From Anaerolineae bacterium (GTDB taxonomy: Bacteria; Chloroflexota; Anaerolineae; 4572-78; J111): 64,000 bases of DNA. A program made the position numbers and the translations under genes. Where the stretch lies: assembly GCA_022071955.1 (NCBI GenBank), contig JAJVIM010000013.1, forward strand, positions 1-64,000. Reading direction: 5' to 3'. Below, one piece after another: positions 18,701 through 25,977 of the stretch (its first letter is position 1; every line of letters begins with the position of its first letter). The notes beneath the pieces were generated by a model, which made no database searches, was not told the DNA's origin, and worked only from the letters and a program-made list of their open reading frames with translations.

Positions 18701-21442
18701 GGCCCCATCACCATTTCGCCGGAACCCGAATACGTCGGCGCGTCGGGCGTCGATGCCAATAACCCGCTGTTTTGGGCGCTGCAGGGCGGCCGCATCGCCA
18801 CGGATGATTTTTACGTGGACAACAACCCCTTCCAGTTTTTGGGCCAGCAGCTTTACGTGCCGGATACGCCCATTGGCCGGCTGGTGGAAACGCCGGAGGA
18901 TATGAGTGCGGTTATCGCCAATTTCCTCAGCAGTAACGGCGTGGTGCAGAACCCCACCTGTTTGATCACCGGCTACGAATTTTTGGCCGACAGCGCCGCC
19001 CAGATTAACAGCACCCTGCAAACATTTGGCCTGGCCACCAACCCGCTCATCTCCAACACCTGGAACGCCAACGATCTGCGCAACTTCTGGCCGCAGGCCA
19101 ACCCGGCCCCAAAACTCGTCTCGGTGAACGGCCACTTTGAACACTGGCGCACCCTGCCGGCGGTGGGGCCGCAGTTGTTCTTTAGCTCAGATTTGGCCAA
19201 CAACCAAAATGTGGTGGCCTATTCGATGGGCTGCCACGCCGGGCTGAACGTGCCGGATGGCTGGATACCCAACACCAACCCCAACATCGCTGCCGGCATC
19301 CGCAACGATTTTCCATCGGTGTTTGCCCGGCAGGGCGCGGCGGCCTGGTTTGCCAACACCGGCTACGGCTACGGCGATGACGAAGCGATTGCCGACTCCG
19401 AACTGCTGATGCTGTACTACACCCAGGAACTGGGCAGCAACAGCGCCGGAGTGCCGGTGGGGCAGGCCATGCTCAACGCCAAAGACCGCTTCATTGGCAG
19501 TTTTTCAACCGGCAGCATGGGCATTTACGAGGCCAAATCGCTGATGGAAGCCACGCTGTACGGCCTGCCGATGCACAAAGTGAGCGTGCCGCTGGCCCAG
19601 CCAATCGGCCTGCTGCGGCCAGACATCGCGCCGCTGGCTGGCGCCACCCGGCTGGCCTACCCCGCCACCAACGAATCGGTGCTGGTGACAGAAGAGCCGG
19701 CCTACTCGGTTTCGCCGGGGCTGCTGGCCGCGCCGCAAAATCTGGTTTTCTCGCTGACCAAAGTCGATACCCCCCGCGGCAGCTTTTTGAAACCCAGCGC
19801 CGGGCCGAGTGGTCTGGACCAGGTACAGGTAACGCCGGGCCGGCCCATCCAGCCCAAAACAACGGTAAAACTCAGCACGTCTGCCGGCCAGCCGCTGGGC
19901 GCGTTGCTGCTGGATGCCAAATACGAGGAGCTGCCCGACTTTGACCCGGTGGTCACCAACCCGGCCACGGACACCACCCGGCTGGAGGCGCTGCTGAGCG
20001 CCAACGGCTGGTTCCCCGATATTTTCTGGGGCATCAACCGCTTTGGCAACACGCCGCGGTTGGTTGTGGTGCCGGGGCAGTACAACACTGCCGGCCGGAT
20101 TGAGCGCCGCTACAGTGAGATGAATTTTGATGTCACCTACGCCGGCAGCGGCAACGTCGATTTTCAGCCGCCCGGCATCTGGTCGGTTGAAAGCGCGTGC
20201 AGCGACGGCACGGTCAATTTTGCTGTTAAAGTTGAGGATGCCTCTGGCATTGCCCGGGTGCTGGTCACGCATCAAACCAGCACCGGCTGGCACAGCGAAG
20301 ACCTGAACCTGACTCCCCACCCCGACAACGACGGCAGTATTCTGGCCAGCGGTGGCTTTCCGCTGGCGCCCGGCCTGGAATACTTTGTGCAGGCGCTCGA
20401 CGGCGCGGGCAACACCAACTTCAAAGTGAACACCGGCGCTTACTACCGCACCTGCATGCAGCCGGATGCCAGCAACAATGTTGGCGCTCAAAGCACGCAC
20501 CTGATTCCCATCAAACTGGAAATCAACTTTGGCGACGGCTGGGAACTGGTGCCCGACCAGACCACTTTTGGCCTTGATATTGTTACGGTGGGTGGCGTGG
20601 GCCAGGTTAGCCCCAACAGTTTCTGCTCGGTAGTGGGCACCAGCAGCGGCCAATGCTCAATCATTCTTACCTCGAGCGCGCCGGGATTGTCGGTGGTAAC
20701 CATTAACCCCAGCGCCACGGTGGTAGTCCGCTTCAACGGCCAGGAATTCCCGATCAACGTTCCGGCCAGCCCAACCACCTTTGTCAAAGAATGGTGGCTC
20801 GGGTCAATCTCGCTGCCCAAGCAAATGGCGGCGGATGCTTCCGGACAGGTCTGCTTCACTCTGACCGGCGGCAACGCGCCGGGCAGTTCGGCCAACCCGC
20901 AGTGTCACACGTTTAGCGGCGGCGACAGCCACTGGTTTGTGTGGAATGGACTCTCATCAGCCAGCAACTACCGGCTGGAAGAAACAACAACACCGGCCGG
21001 GGTTACCCCCACGCCACCAATTAGCAACATCACCCTTGACTCGGCCCACCGCGATGTGGTGGCCCGAACCATCAACAACCGGCGCACCGAGGTTGAGCCG
21101 CCCCACGACGATTTTCAGGGGTGCAGCCCCGGTTACTGGAAACAAAGCCAGCACTTTGACTCGTGGGTAACGTACCACATTGGCGACAGCTTCAAAACCA
21201 TCTTCAACGTTAATTACAAACAAACGCTGTTGCAGGCCTTGCAGCAAAACGGCGGCAAAGAAAAAGCGTTGGGGCGGCAGGCCGTTGCGGCGCTGCTCAA
21301 CGCGGCCAACCCGCAGGTGAACTACTTCTACAGCCAGACCCAGATTATCAACATCGTGCAGACGGCCTTCGCCACCAAAAAATACGAGGAGGCAACAGAA
21401 CTGCTCGAAGAACAGAACACGTCGATGTGCCCGTTGAATTAA
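15716..21442 (+). CDS. Large secreted C25-like (gingipain/caspase-fold) cysteine protease with Ig-like and DUF11 domains
   Basis: The 1908-residue product has a Sec signal peptide (about residues 1-36, cut after ARADG). Next come a beta-rich domain (to about 205), a DUF11 domain (about 213-325, LTKTGPEAVTGGETINYTLT), three Ig-like repeats of about 115 residues (about 327-690) and a PPC-like domain interrupted by eight ASGRM pentapeptides (784-823). A caspase-like C25 domain follows (about 870-1290), with the expected dyad: His in NGHFEHW (H1140; H1143 is two residues on) and Cys in SMGCHAGLNV (C1173). The C-terminal part has more Ig-like domains and a CSPGYWK domain (about 1790-1908). The start follows AGGGAGAAGGTT. 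It probably acts outside the cell, in surface protein processing or nutrient proteolysis. No sorting motif (LPXTG or Por type) is obvious. Confidence 0.85.
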   Translation: MSRNKLFNRNHWVSSLAVLLGLLLSLGLVSARARADGPTVQSGWNESATMQAAVRYKSFANTGSKEIYLGVPDLGAAENRHEADFTWVRGENNVSFAYIPDAHKLTTTVSNPEKTVTVDYELSLGDLNILQINLANRDEKASIAFNSVELNGNSLGNFQSRGTQDWTVTGYNLSGGFTLTGVVVLDGRFSKDDKSKLEIKVGYKTPPEPEPETDLRLTKTGPEAVTGGETINYTLTVENIESDSATEVMLTDTLPPGVTFVSASTDAGECGQAEGVVTCTLADIPEHGSALVTIVVTAPDVTEPVTLTNTATVSADDDHHGDNDTAQAVTIVNPRRRVSARLQLDPELAANQLGFEHTLTAKLEFNRNDDAGFVAAPAGETITFTLGDGSPGTLSAESCTTDDSGQCSVTLQSNTPGLSQVTAAWAGDIAVDETLSLPAEATATAQKYWVDVRLLLEPLQAANRVGQSHTITARLEFDAGDGFQAPLSATGLVSLVKNGPGNFSGPPCDPAAGGVCTVTLDSTETGLTTVSASWSGDIEIADGLTAAATAATGEGDELAKRWVNAQLTITPTVAINPVNTNHVLTATLTVDNGDGAGSLPAAGQTIDFTITNADGSPGSLNCVTGAADGSCQITIQSTVPGTSTVTASWSGDITTPEGTVSVSEEAVATKSWFEVRASIGGITPDGCPDQYDPNDSVADIVPLSSLHQMNPGDIRISRLCGPEDMDFWWIHIDSSSIVTVTLSNLQNDYDLAVYTGLDQLDPNPASDANALITVMDSTSVDSAGRMASGRMASGRMASGRMASGRMASGRMASGRMASGRMASGSAQLGTADEVAVATVEGRQNIFIQVLSLEGEFGSDYTLKVQTKATDVGQCQWTPANPVTLSESVYGASSPQTLILTNLGRVEAIYGTARAQALWNSLKALADATTGVVVPLESDGAVAAAYSGWNANYCNIQAANTVTDKIRALIATQYPNVQYVVLAGSQEIIPARQVLEGPITISPEPEYVGASGVDANNPLFWALQGGRIATDDFYVDNNPFQFLGQQLYVPDTPIGRLVETPEDMSAVIANFLSSNGVVQNPTCLITGYEFLADSAAQINSTLQTFGLATNPLISNTWNANDLRNFWPQANPAPKLVSVNGHFEHWRTLPAVGPQLFFSSDLANNQNVVAYSMGCHAGLNVPDGWIPNTNPNIAAGIRNDFPSVFARQGAAAWFANTGYGYGDDEAIADSELLMLYYTQELGSNSAGVPVGQAMLNAKDRFIGSFSTGSMGIYEAKSLMEATLYGLPMHKVSVPLAQPIGLLRPDIAPLAGATRLAYPATNESVLVTEEPAYSVSPGLLAAPQNLVFSLTKVDTPRGSFLKPSAGPSGLDQVQVTPGRPIQPKTTVKLSTSAGQPLGALLLDAKYEELPDFDPVVTNPATDTTRLEALLSANGWFPDIFWGINRFGNTPRLVVVPGQYNTAGRIERRYSEMNFDVTYAGSGNVDFQPPGIWSVESACSDGTVNFAVKVEDASGIARVLVTHQTSTGWHSEDLNLTPHPDNDGSILASGGFPLAPGLEYFVQALDGAGNTNFKVNTGAYYRTCMQPDASNNVGAQSTHLIPIKLEINFGDGWELVPDQTTFGLDIVTVGGVGQVSPNSFCSVVGTSSGQCSIILTSSAPGLSVVTINPSATVVVRFNGQEFPINVPASPTTFVKEWWLGSISLPKQMAADASGQVCFTLTGGNAPGSSANPQCHTFSGGDSHWFVWNGLSSASNYRLEETTTPAGVTPTPPISNITLDSAHRDVVARTINNRRTEVEPPHDDFQGCSPGYWKQSQHFDSWVTYHIGDSFKTIFNVNYKQTLLQALQQNGGKEKALGRQAVAALLNAANPQVNYFYSQTQIINIVQTAFATKKYEEATELLEEQNTSMCPLN
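18064..18186. repeat. In-frame 15-bp tandem repeat encoding ASGRM
   Basis: Eight 15-base units (Met codons at 18067 to 18172) encode ASGRM repeats inside the PPC-like domain. Third positions vary between units (TCC/TCG, CGA/CGG/CGC), showing that the peptide has been kept while the DNA drifted. Confidence 0.9.
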
Positions 21443-21443
21443 A

Positions 21444-21563
21444 GTAACTACTCAGCCGTCATGCCCGAATGTCTTTATCGGGCATCCACTGAAGGCCAAA
21501 ACGGTAGATTCCCGCTAAAAACACGCGGGAATGACATCCAAAATGGTGCGGCTGAGTAGTTAC
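21444..21563. mobile_element. 120-bp MITE with 15-bp inverted ends and 8-bp target duplication
   Basis: The ends GTAACTACTCAGCCG and CGGCTGAGTAGTTAC are perfect inverted repeats. GAATTAAA flanks both sides (21436-21443 and 21564-21571). The left target copy contains the stop codon of the C25 protease gene. It has no coding capacity. Internal short dyads (ATGCCCG/CGGGCAT, CCCGC/GCGGG) are visible. Confidence 0.85.
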
Positions 21564-21578
21564 GAATTAAATTAAAAA

Positions 21579-21617
21579 TGGCGTTGGTGGGGCAGCAAAG
21601 CTGCCCCACCAACGCCA
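21579..21617. repeat. Solo hairpin related to the composite-element core
   Basis: A perfect 18-bp stem (21579-21596 with 21600-21617, loop AAA) has core GGGGCAGC-AAA-GCTGCCCC, as in the composite elements. On the minus strand it is followed by TTTTTAATTT and may terminate the cyclase-family gene that ends at 21646. Confidence 0.7.
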
Positions 21618-21645
21618 AAAAATCAAACGGGGAATGGGGCAAAAA

Positions 21646-24600
21646 TTACCCCATCTGCGTGAGCAAAGCGCGAGCGTTGGCCAGCTCGGCTTTGGCCCCC
21701 AGCGCCTCAAACAAGGTGATGGCCTGCTCCAGCCGGCCGCGCTCCGCCAGCGCCGAACCGTTGGCCAGCGCCAGCCGCGCCAGCGGGATCACCGTTTTGG
21801 CTGCCTCAAATTCACTGTTCAGCTCGGTTAAAATCTGGTGACTCTGCCGCAGGGCCGCGCCGGCCTCGTTGTGATCGCCGCGGGCCAGGTGCACCTGCCC
21901 CAACACCCGGTACGACATCCCCTCCTCCAGCCGCGCTTCCTGGGTCTCGGCCAGTTGCAGCGAGCGCTGCACGTGAGTTAATGCCTGCTCCGGCTGGCCG
22001 GTTTTGAGGTAATACTCACCCCAACGGCGTTCCAGCTCCGGCAAAAACTCCTCCGAACCAATCTCGACAAAAATGGCCCCGCTGCGGGTTAAGCAGGTTT
22101 CGGCTTCGGCCCACTGCTCCTGGTAAATCCGTACCTGGGCCAGGTTGCTCAAAATTACGGCCTCGCCCCAGGCCGACCCCACTTGCCGCCAAACGGCGTA
22201 ACTTTCTTCAAACAGCGCCGCCGCTTCCGGCCATTCGCCCCGGTCCAAATGGTTGTAGGCCAGATTATTGGCCATCATCCCCTGACCAAAAATATCGCCA
22301 ATCTGATGCTTTAAGGCGAGGCTCTGGCTCAACGCCTCGCCGGCTTTGTCCCAGTCACCTTTGTCGCTGTAAACAATAGACAGGTTGTTGTAGGCATCTG
22401 ACAGGCCAACAATGTCATCAATTTGCTGGTACAGGGTTACACTTTGGCGGCAGTAGTCGAGCGCGACATCCAGGTTGCCCAGCCGCCAGTAGAGCGCGCC
22501 CAGCGTGTAGTAAGTGTGGGCTGTGGCCCGCTGCCCTTCGCGGGTGAGAATGTGTTCGGCCACGGCCAGGCTGTGCTGGCACTGCTCAATGGCGGCCTCG
22601 TTGTTGCCCTGATGGCGCAGCACCAGCGCCGCCAGATTGTGGCCATGCACCACTTCGATGCCCGGTTCAAGCCCGGCCAGGTATTCAAAACTGCGGCCCA
22701 GCAGTTCCAGCGCCGTGTCGTACTCGCTGCGGCGGTCATGCACCTCGGCGGTTTTGCGGTAAACCTCGGCCAGTTGCTGCTGGTGGTTGGCGATGGCCGG
22801 GTTATTATCCAGCAGAAAACGGGCCGCGGCATAGTAGGTGAGCGCCTCATCGTACTGGCCCGATAACGACAGCACTTCGCCGGCCCTGACCAGCACCGGA
22901 ACGCGATCGGCTGCACTCAGCAACGGCAACAGCCGCCGGTAATAATCGAGCGCCGTTTCATTGGCAAATTCAGCCTGAGCCAGCTCGCCGGCCTTGCGCA
23001 GATATTCGCGCCGTTTTGGCTCGTTCTCGCTGCGGTCGTAATGAAAGGCCAGCAGGTCGATATACTGCTCCAGGTCATCAAGATAAGTTTGTTCAATGAA
23101 CCGGCCAAATTGATCGTGCAAAATGGACCGCATGGCGTAGGGCAGGCTTTCGTAGGCCACTTCCTGGGTGACAATGTGCTTGAACAGGTAGGTCAGTTCG
23201 GGGTCGGGTTTATCCAGCGGAGTCATTTCCAGCCGGTGCAGCGTTTCCAGATTAGAACGAACCTGCTCCGGGCGGCCCAAATCCGGGTACATGCCCCACA
23301 ACCAGCCGGCCTGAAACAACCGCCCCACAACGCTGGCCACTTTGAGCGTACTTTTTTGCTGCTCGGTCAACCGGTCGATGCGTGCCAAAATCAGGGTGTG
23401 CAGGCTGGCCGGCAAATCGAGCCGATCCAGCATTTTGTTATCGTGGGGGTCAAACCGCTGGTCTTGCAGGTAGTTGAGCAGTTCCTCAATGTAAAACGGG
23501 TTGCCCTGAGCGCGAGCGGTAATTCGCTCGGAAAATTCGGCCGGCACTTCGGCCTGATCGCCAAAAAATTGGGCCAGTTTCAGGCCGATCAGCCGTTTGG
23601 CTTCGTCCGGCGTAAAATCGGCCAGCTCCACCCTGGAAAAATGGGGCAACTGCTCCACCCGCGGCGACTGTAACCGCTCGACGGAGACCGGCCGATAGGT
23701 GAGCATAATCAGCACCGGCAAATCGTTGATGGCCCGGGCAATCACCTCCAGCAAATCGTGCGAGAGCGGGTCGAGCCAGTGCAAATCTTCCAGCACAAAC
23801 AACAGCGGCGAGGTTGCGGCGCGCGCCCGCACGCAGTCAACCAGCAACGACTCCAGCGAGGTTTTGCGCAGCTTGGCATCAAACGAGCGGGTCCGGTCGT
23901 TGTCGGGCAGGGGCAGGTTGAGCACCGCGCCCAGCAGTGGCAGACGGAGCGGCAGCGCCGGGTCAATCTGGGCCAGTTGGCGCTCAAGGCTGGCCGTTTG
24001 CGCGGCCAAATCCTGGGCCGGGTCAATGCCAAAAAAAGCGCGCCAGATGGGCTGCCACACCAGATAACTGATGTTGGTGCCGTAGGATTCGCATTCGCCG
24101 CCGTAACCGGTCAGTTTTTGGGCGTCGCCGCTGCCCAGCGCCTCGGCCACCAGCCGGGATTTGCCCATGCCGGCCTCGGCGGTGATGGCCACAATCTGGC
24201 CACGGCCGGCCAGCGCCTGCGCAATTTTCTGCTGAATCAACCGCAATTCGGCCTCGCGGCCCACCATCGGCAGAGTATATTTTGGCTCCTGCAAGCGGAT
24301 GGCCCGGTCGGCGCTGGCCCCGGTCACTTTAAAGGCGGCAATCGGCGCGGATTTACCCTTCACCTTGAACGGCGGCAGGCTGTCCCACAAAAAACCTTCG
24401 CCGACCGCATGGCGTACCCGGTCACTCACAAAAATCTGGCCCGCCGGCGCGGCCTGCATCAGCCGCGCGGCCAGGTTCACTTCGTCGCCCATTACGCCGT
24501 AAGTTCGGCGGCGCGTGCCGCCGTAAGCGCCGGTACGCATGACCCCCTGGCTGATACCAATTTTAACGTCGATGATAAAACTGAGGTCGGCCGGGAGCGT

Positions 24601-25608
24601 CTGCAACTCCAGCGCCGCCGATACCGCCCGCGTCGCGTCGTCTTCGTGAGCTACCGGCGCGCCAAAAGCGGTGTACAAATAGCTGCCTTTATCGCCGATG
24701 GTCAGTTGAAAGAGGTAGCCTTCGTAGCGGGTCAAAATATTTTGCACCCAGCGAATGTAGGCGTCCAGCTTATCACCGGCCGACTCGTCGGCGTCGTAAT
24801 CGATGCCGCTGAAGCTGAGAAAAACCGCCACCGCCGGCCGCAGTTCGGTGAGAAATTCACCGGCGCCGGCCAGCAGCCGCTCGTAAACCGGCGGCAGCAG
24901 CCAGGGGCGAACTTCTTCCCAGCGCAGGGTGTCTGGGGGGAGGATGGGTTGAGCAGACTGCTCCAATTGGTCGCGGTGCGGCTCCAGAATTTGCGCCACC
25001 ACGCCAAACCGCTGGCCGTGGTCCTCGCGCCAGGCGCTGATCTCCAATTGAGCGCCAATCTGGTCAACCACGGTTGAGTCAACCACCACTTCGCCCTTGC
25101 TGGCCTGATGCTCGGCGGCGGCCATCCGGTCGAGCGTTGCCCCGGCCAGGGTGTCGATGTAGTGAATTTGGGGGTCACCCACCAAAAAACGGCGCACCGG
25201 CCCTGCGGCCACGGCTGCTTTCATAGCCAGGGTTATTTTTTTGCCCGATGGCGTTTTCAGCGCGGCAAACTGGCCCATTGCCTGCTGCATGGCCAGCCCG
25301 CTGGCCACGGCCCGCAGGCCGTCGTCCGCATCGAACCAGCAGGTGATAGCGTCGCCGCTGAAAGCGATGACGCTGCCGCCGTAGCGATGCACCTGCATGA
25401 CCAGAGCATCGTAAATGAGGTTGAGCTGGCGGGTTAATTCTTCGGGGCCGCGCCGCTGGCCGTATTCTTTGAGCAGCGCTTCGGTGAGCGGAGTAAAACC
25501 GGAGATATCGGCAAACAAGGCCGCGCCGCGGGTGTGGTTGGGCAAACTAACCCGCTGCGCTATCGCCCGGCGTCGATCCATCGCAATGTAGGTAGCTGGC
25601 GATTCCAT
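21646..25608 (-). CDS. Adenylate/guanylate cyclase-domain AAA ATPase with TPR repeats
   Basis: The 1320-residue product has two class III cyclase-like domains: about 27-210 with FADISGFTPL and GDAITCWFD, and about 255-420 with GDKGSYLYTAFG. An AAA/STAND ATPase follows (about 440-720; Walker A AGMGKS, Walker B-like LLFVLEDLHWLD), then about 500 residues of TPR repeats. Relatives are cytoplasmic signal regulators in which the ATPase and TPRs gate the cyclase. The first cyclase domain keeps an Asp-containing metal motif; activity is plausible but unproved. A homologous, partly visible protein lies at 62038-64000. It is convergent with the C25 protease gene. An upstream MITE separates it from the divergent glycosidase-like gene. 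Confidence 0.85.
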   Translation of the reverse strand: MESPATYIAMDRRRAIAQRVSLPNHTRGAALFADISGFTPLTEALLKEYGQRRGPEELTRQLNLIYDALVMQVHRYGGSVIAFSGDAITCWFDADDGLRAVASGLAMQQAMGQFAALKTPSGKKITLAMKAAVAAGPVRRFLVGDPQIHYIDTLAGATLDRMAAAEHQASKGEVVVDSTVVDQIGAQLEISAWREDHGQRFGVVAQILEPHRDQLEQSAQPILPPDTLRWEEVRPWLLPPVYERLLAGAGEFLTELRPAVAVFLSFSGIDYDADESAGDKLDAYIRWVQNILTRYEGYLFQLTIGDKGSYLYTAFGAPVAHEDDATRAVSAALELQTLPADLSFIIDVKIGISQGVMRTGAYGGTRRRTYGVMGDEVNLAARLMQAAPAGQIFVSDRVRHAVGEGFLWDSLPPFKVKGKSAPIAAFKVTGASADRAIRLQEPKYTLPMVGREAELRLIQQKIAQALAGRGQIVAITAEAGMGKSRLVAEALGSGDAQKLTGYGGECESYGTNISYLVWQPIWRAFFGIDPAQDLAAQTASLERQLAQIDPALPLRLPLLGAVLNLPLPDNDRTRSFDAKLRKTSLESLLVDCVRARAATSPLLFVLEDLHWLDPLSHDLLEVIARAINDLPVLIMLTYRPVSVERLQSPRVEQLPHFSRVELADFTPDEAKRLIGLKLAQFFGDQAEVPAEFSERITARAQGNPFYIEELLNYLQDQRFDPHDNKMLDRLDLPASLHTLILARIDRLTEQQKSTLKVASVVGRLFQAGWLWGMYPDLGRPEQVRSNLETLHRLEMTPLDKPDPELTYLFKHIVTQEVAYESLPYAMRSILHDQFGRFIEQTYLDDLEQYIDLLAFHYDRSENEPKRREYLRKAGELAQAEFANETALDYYRRLLPLLSAADRVPVLVRAGEVLSLSGQYDEALTYYAAARFLLDNNPAIANHQQQLAEVYRKTAEVHDRRSEYDTALELLGRSFEYLAGLEPGIEVVHGHNLAALVLRHQGNNEAAIEQCQHSLAVAEHILTREGQRATAHTYYTLGALYWRLGNLDVALDYCRQSVTLYQQIDDIVGLSDAYNNLSIVYSDKGDWDKAGEALSQSLALKHQIGDIFGQGMMANNLAYNHLDRGEWPEAAALFEESYAVWRQVGSAWGEAVILSNLAQVRIYQEQWAEAETCLTRSGAIFVEIGSEEFLPELERRWGEYYLKTGQPEQALTHVQRSLQLAETQEARLEEGMSYRVLGQVHLARGDHNEAGAALRQSHQILTELNSEFEAAKTVIPLARLALANGSALAERGRLEQAITLFEALGAKAELANARALLTQMG

Positions 25609-25700
25609 TCGTCATTCCCCCCAATAAAGCTAAATCCGCAGATAGTACGAGTATAACACTATTAATATATTCCTGTCTGTGAACCGATATTCCTAAATTG

Positions 25701-25842
25701 GTTAGTGTCTTTAGTTTATCGCCACTTAAAAAGGTAGCGAGTTGCAAGTAGCGGGTGGCGGGTAAAAACGCGCCACTTGCCACCCGCCACTCGCTACCGA
25801 CTACAGCCAGGTGGGTGGCGGCGAAAATTCCGTGACACTAAC
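25701..25842. mobile_element. MITE, type 2, copy 1 (142 bp, GTTAGTGTC ends)
   Basis: Perfect 9-bp inverted ends GTTAGTGTC / GACACTAAC are flanked by direct repeats TAAATTG (25694-25700 and 25843-25849). The interior folds into GTAGCGAG/CTCGCTAC and GGTGGCGGGT/ACCCGCCAC arms. A second copy of near-identical sequence is at 35096-35237. The 369-base gap between the cyclase-family gene and the glycosidase-like gene otherwise holds only AT-rich sequence. Confidence 0.85.
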
Positions 25843-25977
25843 TAAATTGTAATTATCAGCAGCCTTGGTATTTCTGCCAAAAACTGGTTGGCTCGCCCAT
25901 TCGATGAACGGCTGAAAGCATGGTAAAATATTTCCCCTGTACGGCGGGGCAGGCCTCGCCGGGATTGAGGAGCGCCC

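Noticed and set aside
21646-25608. Cyclase-AAA-TPR protein considered as a LuxR/MalT transcription factor
   Set aside because: There is no C-terminal HTH; the N-terminal domains match class III cyclases instead.
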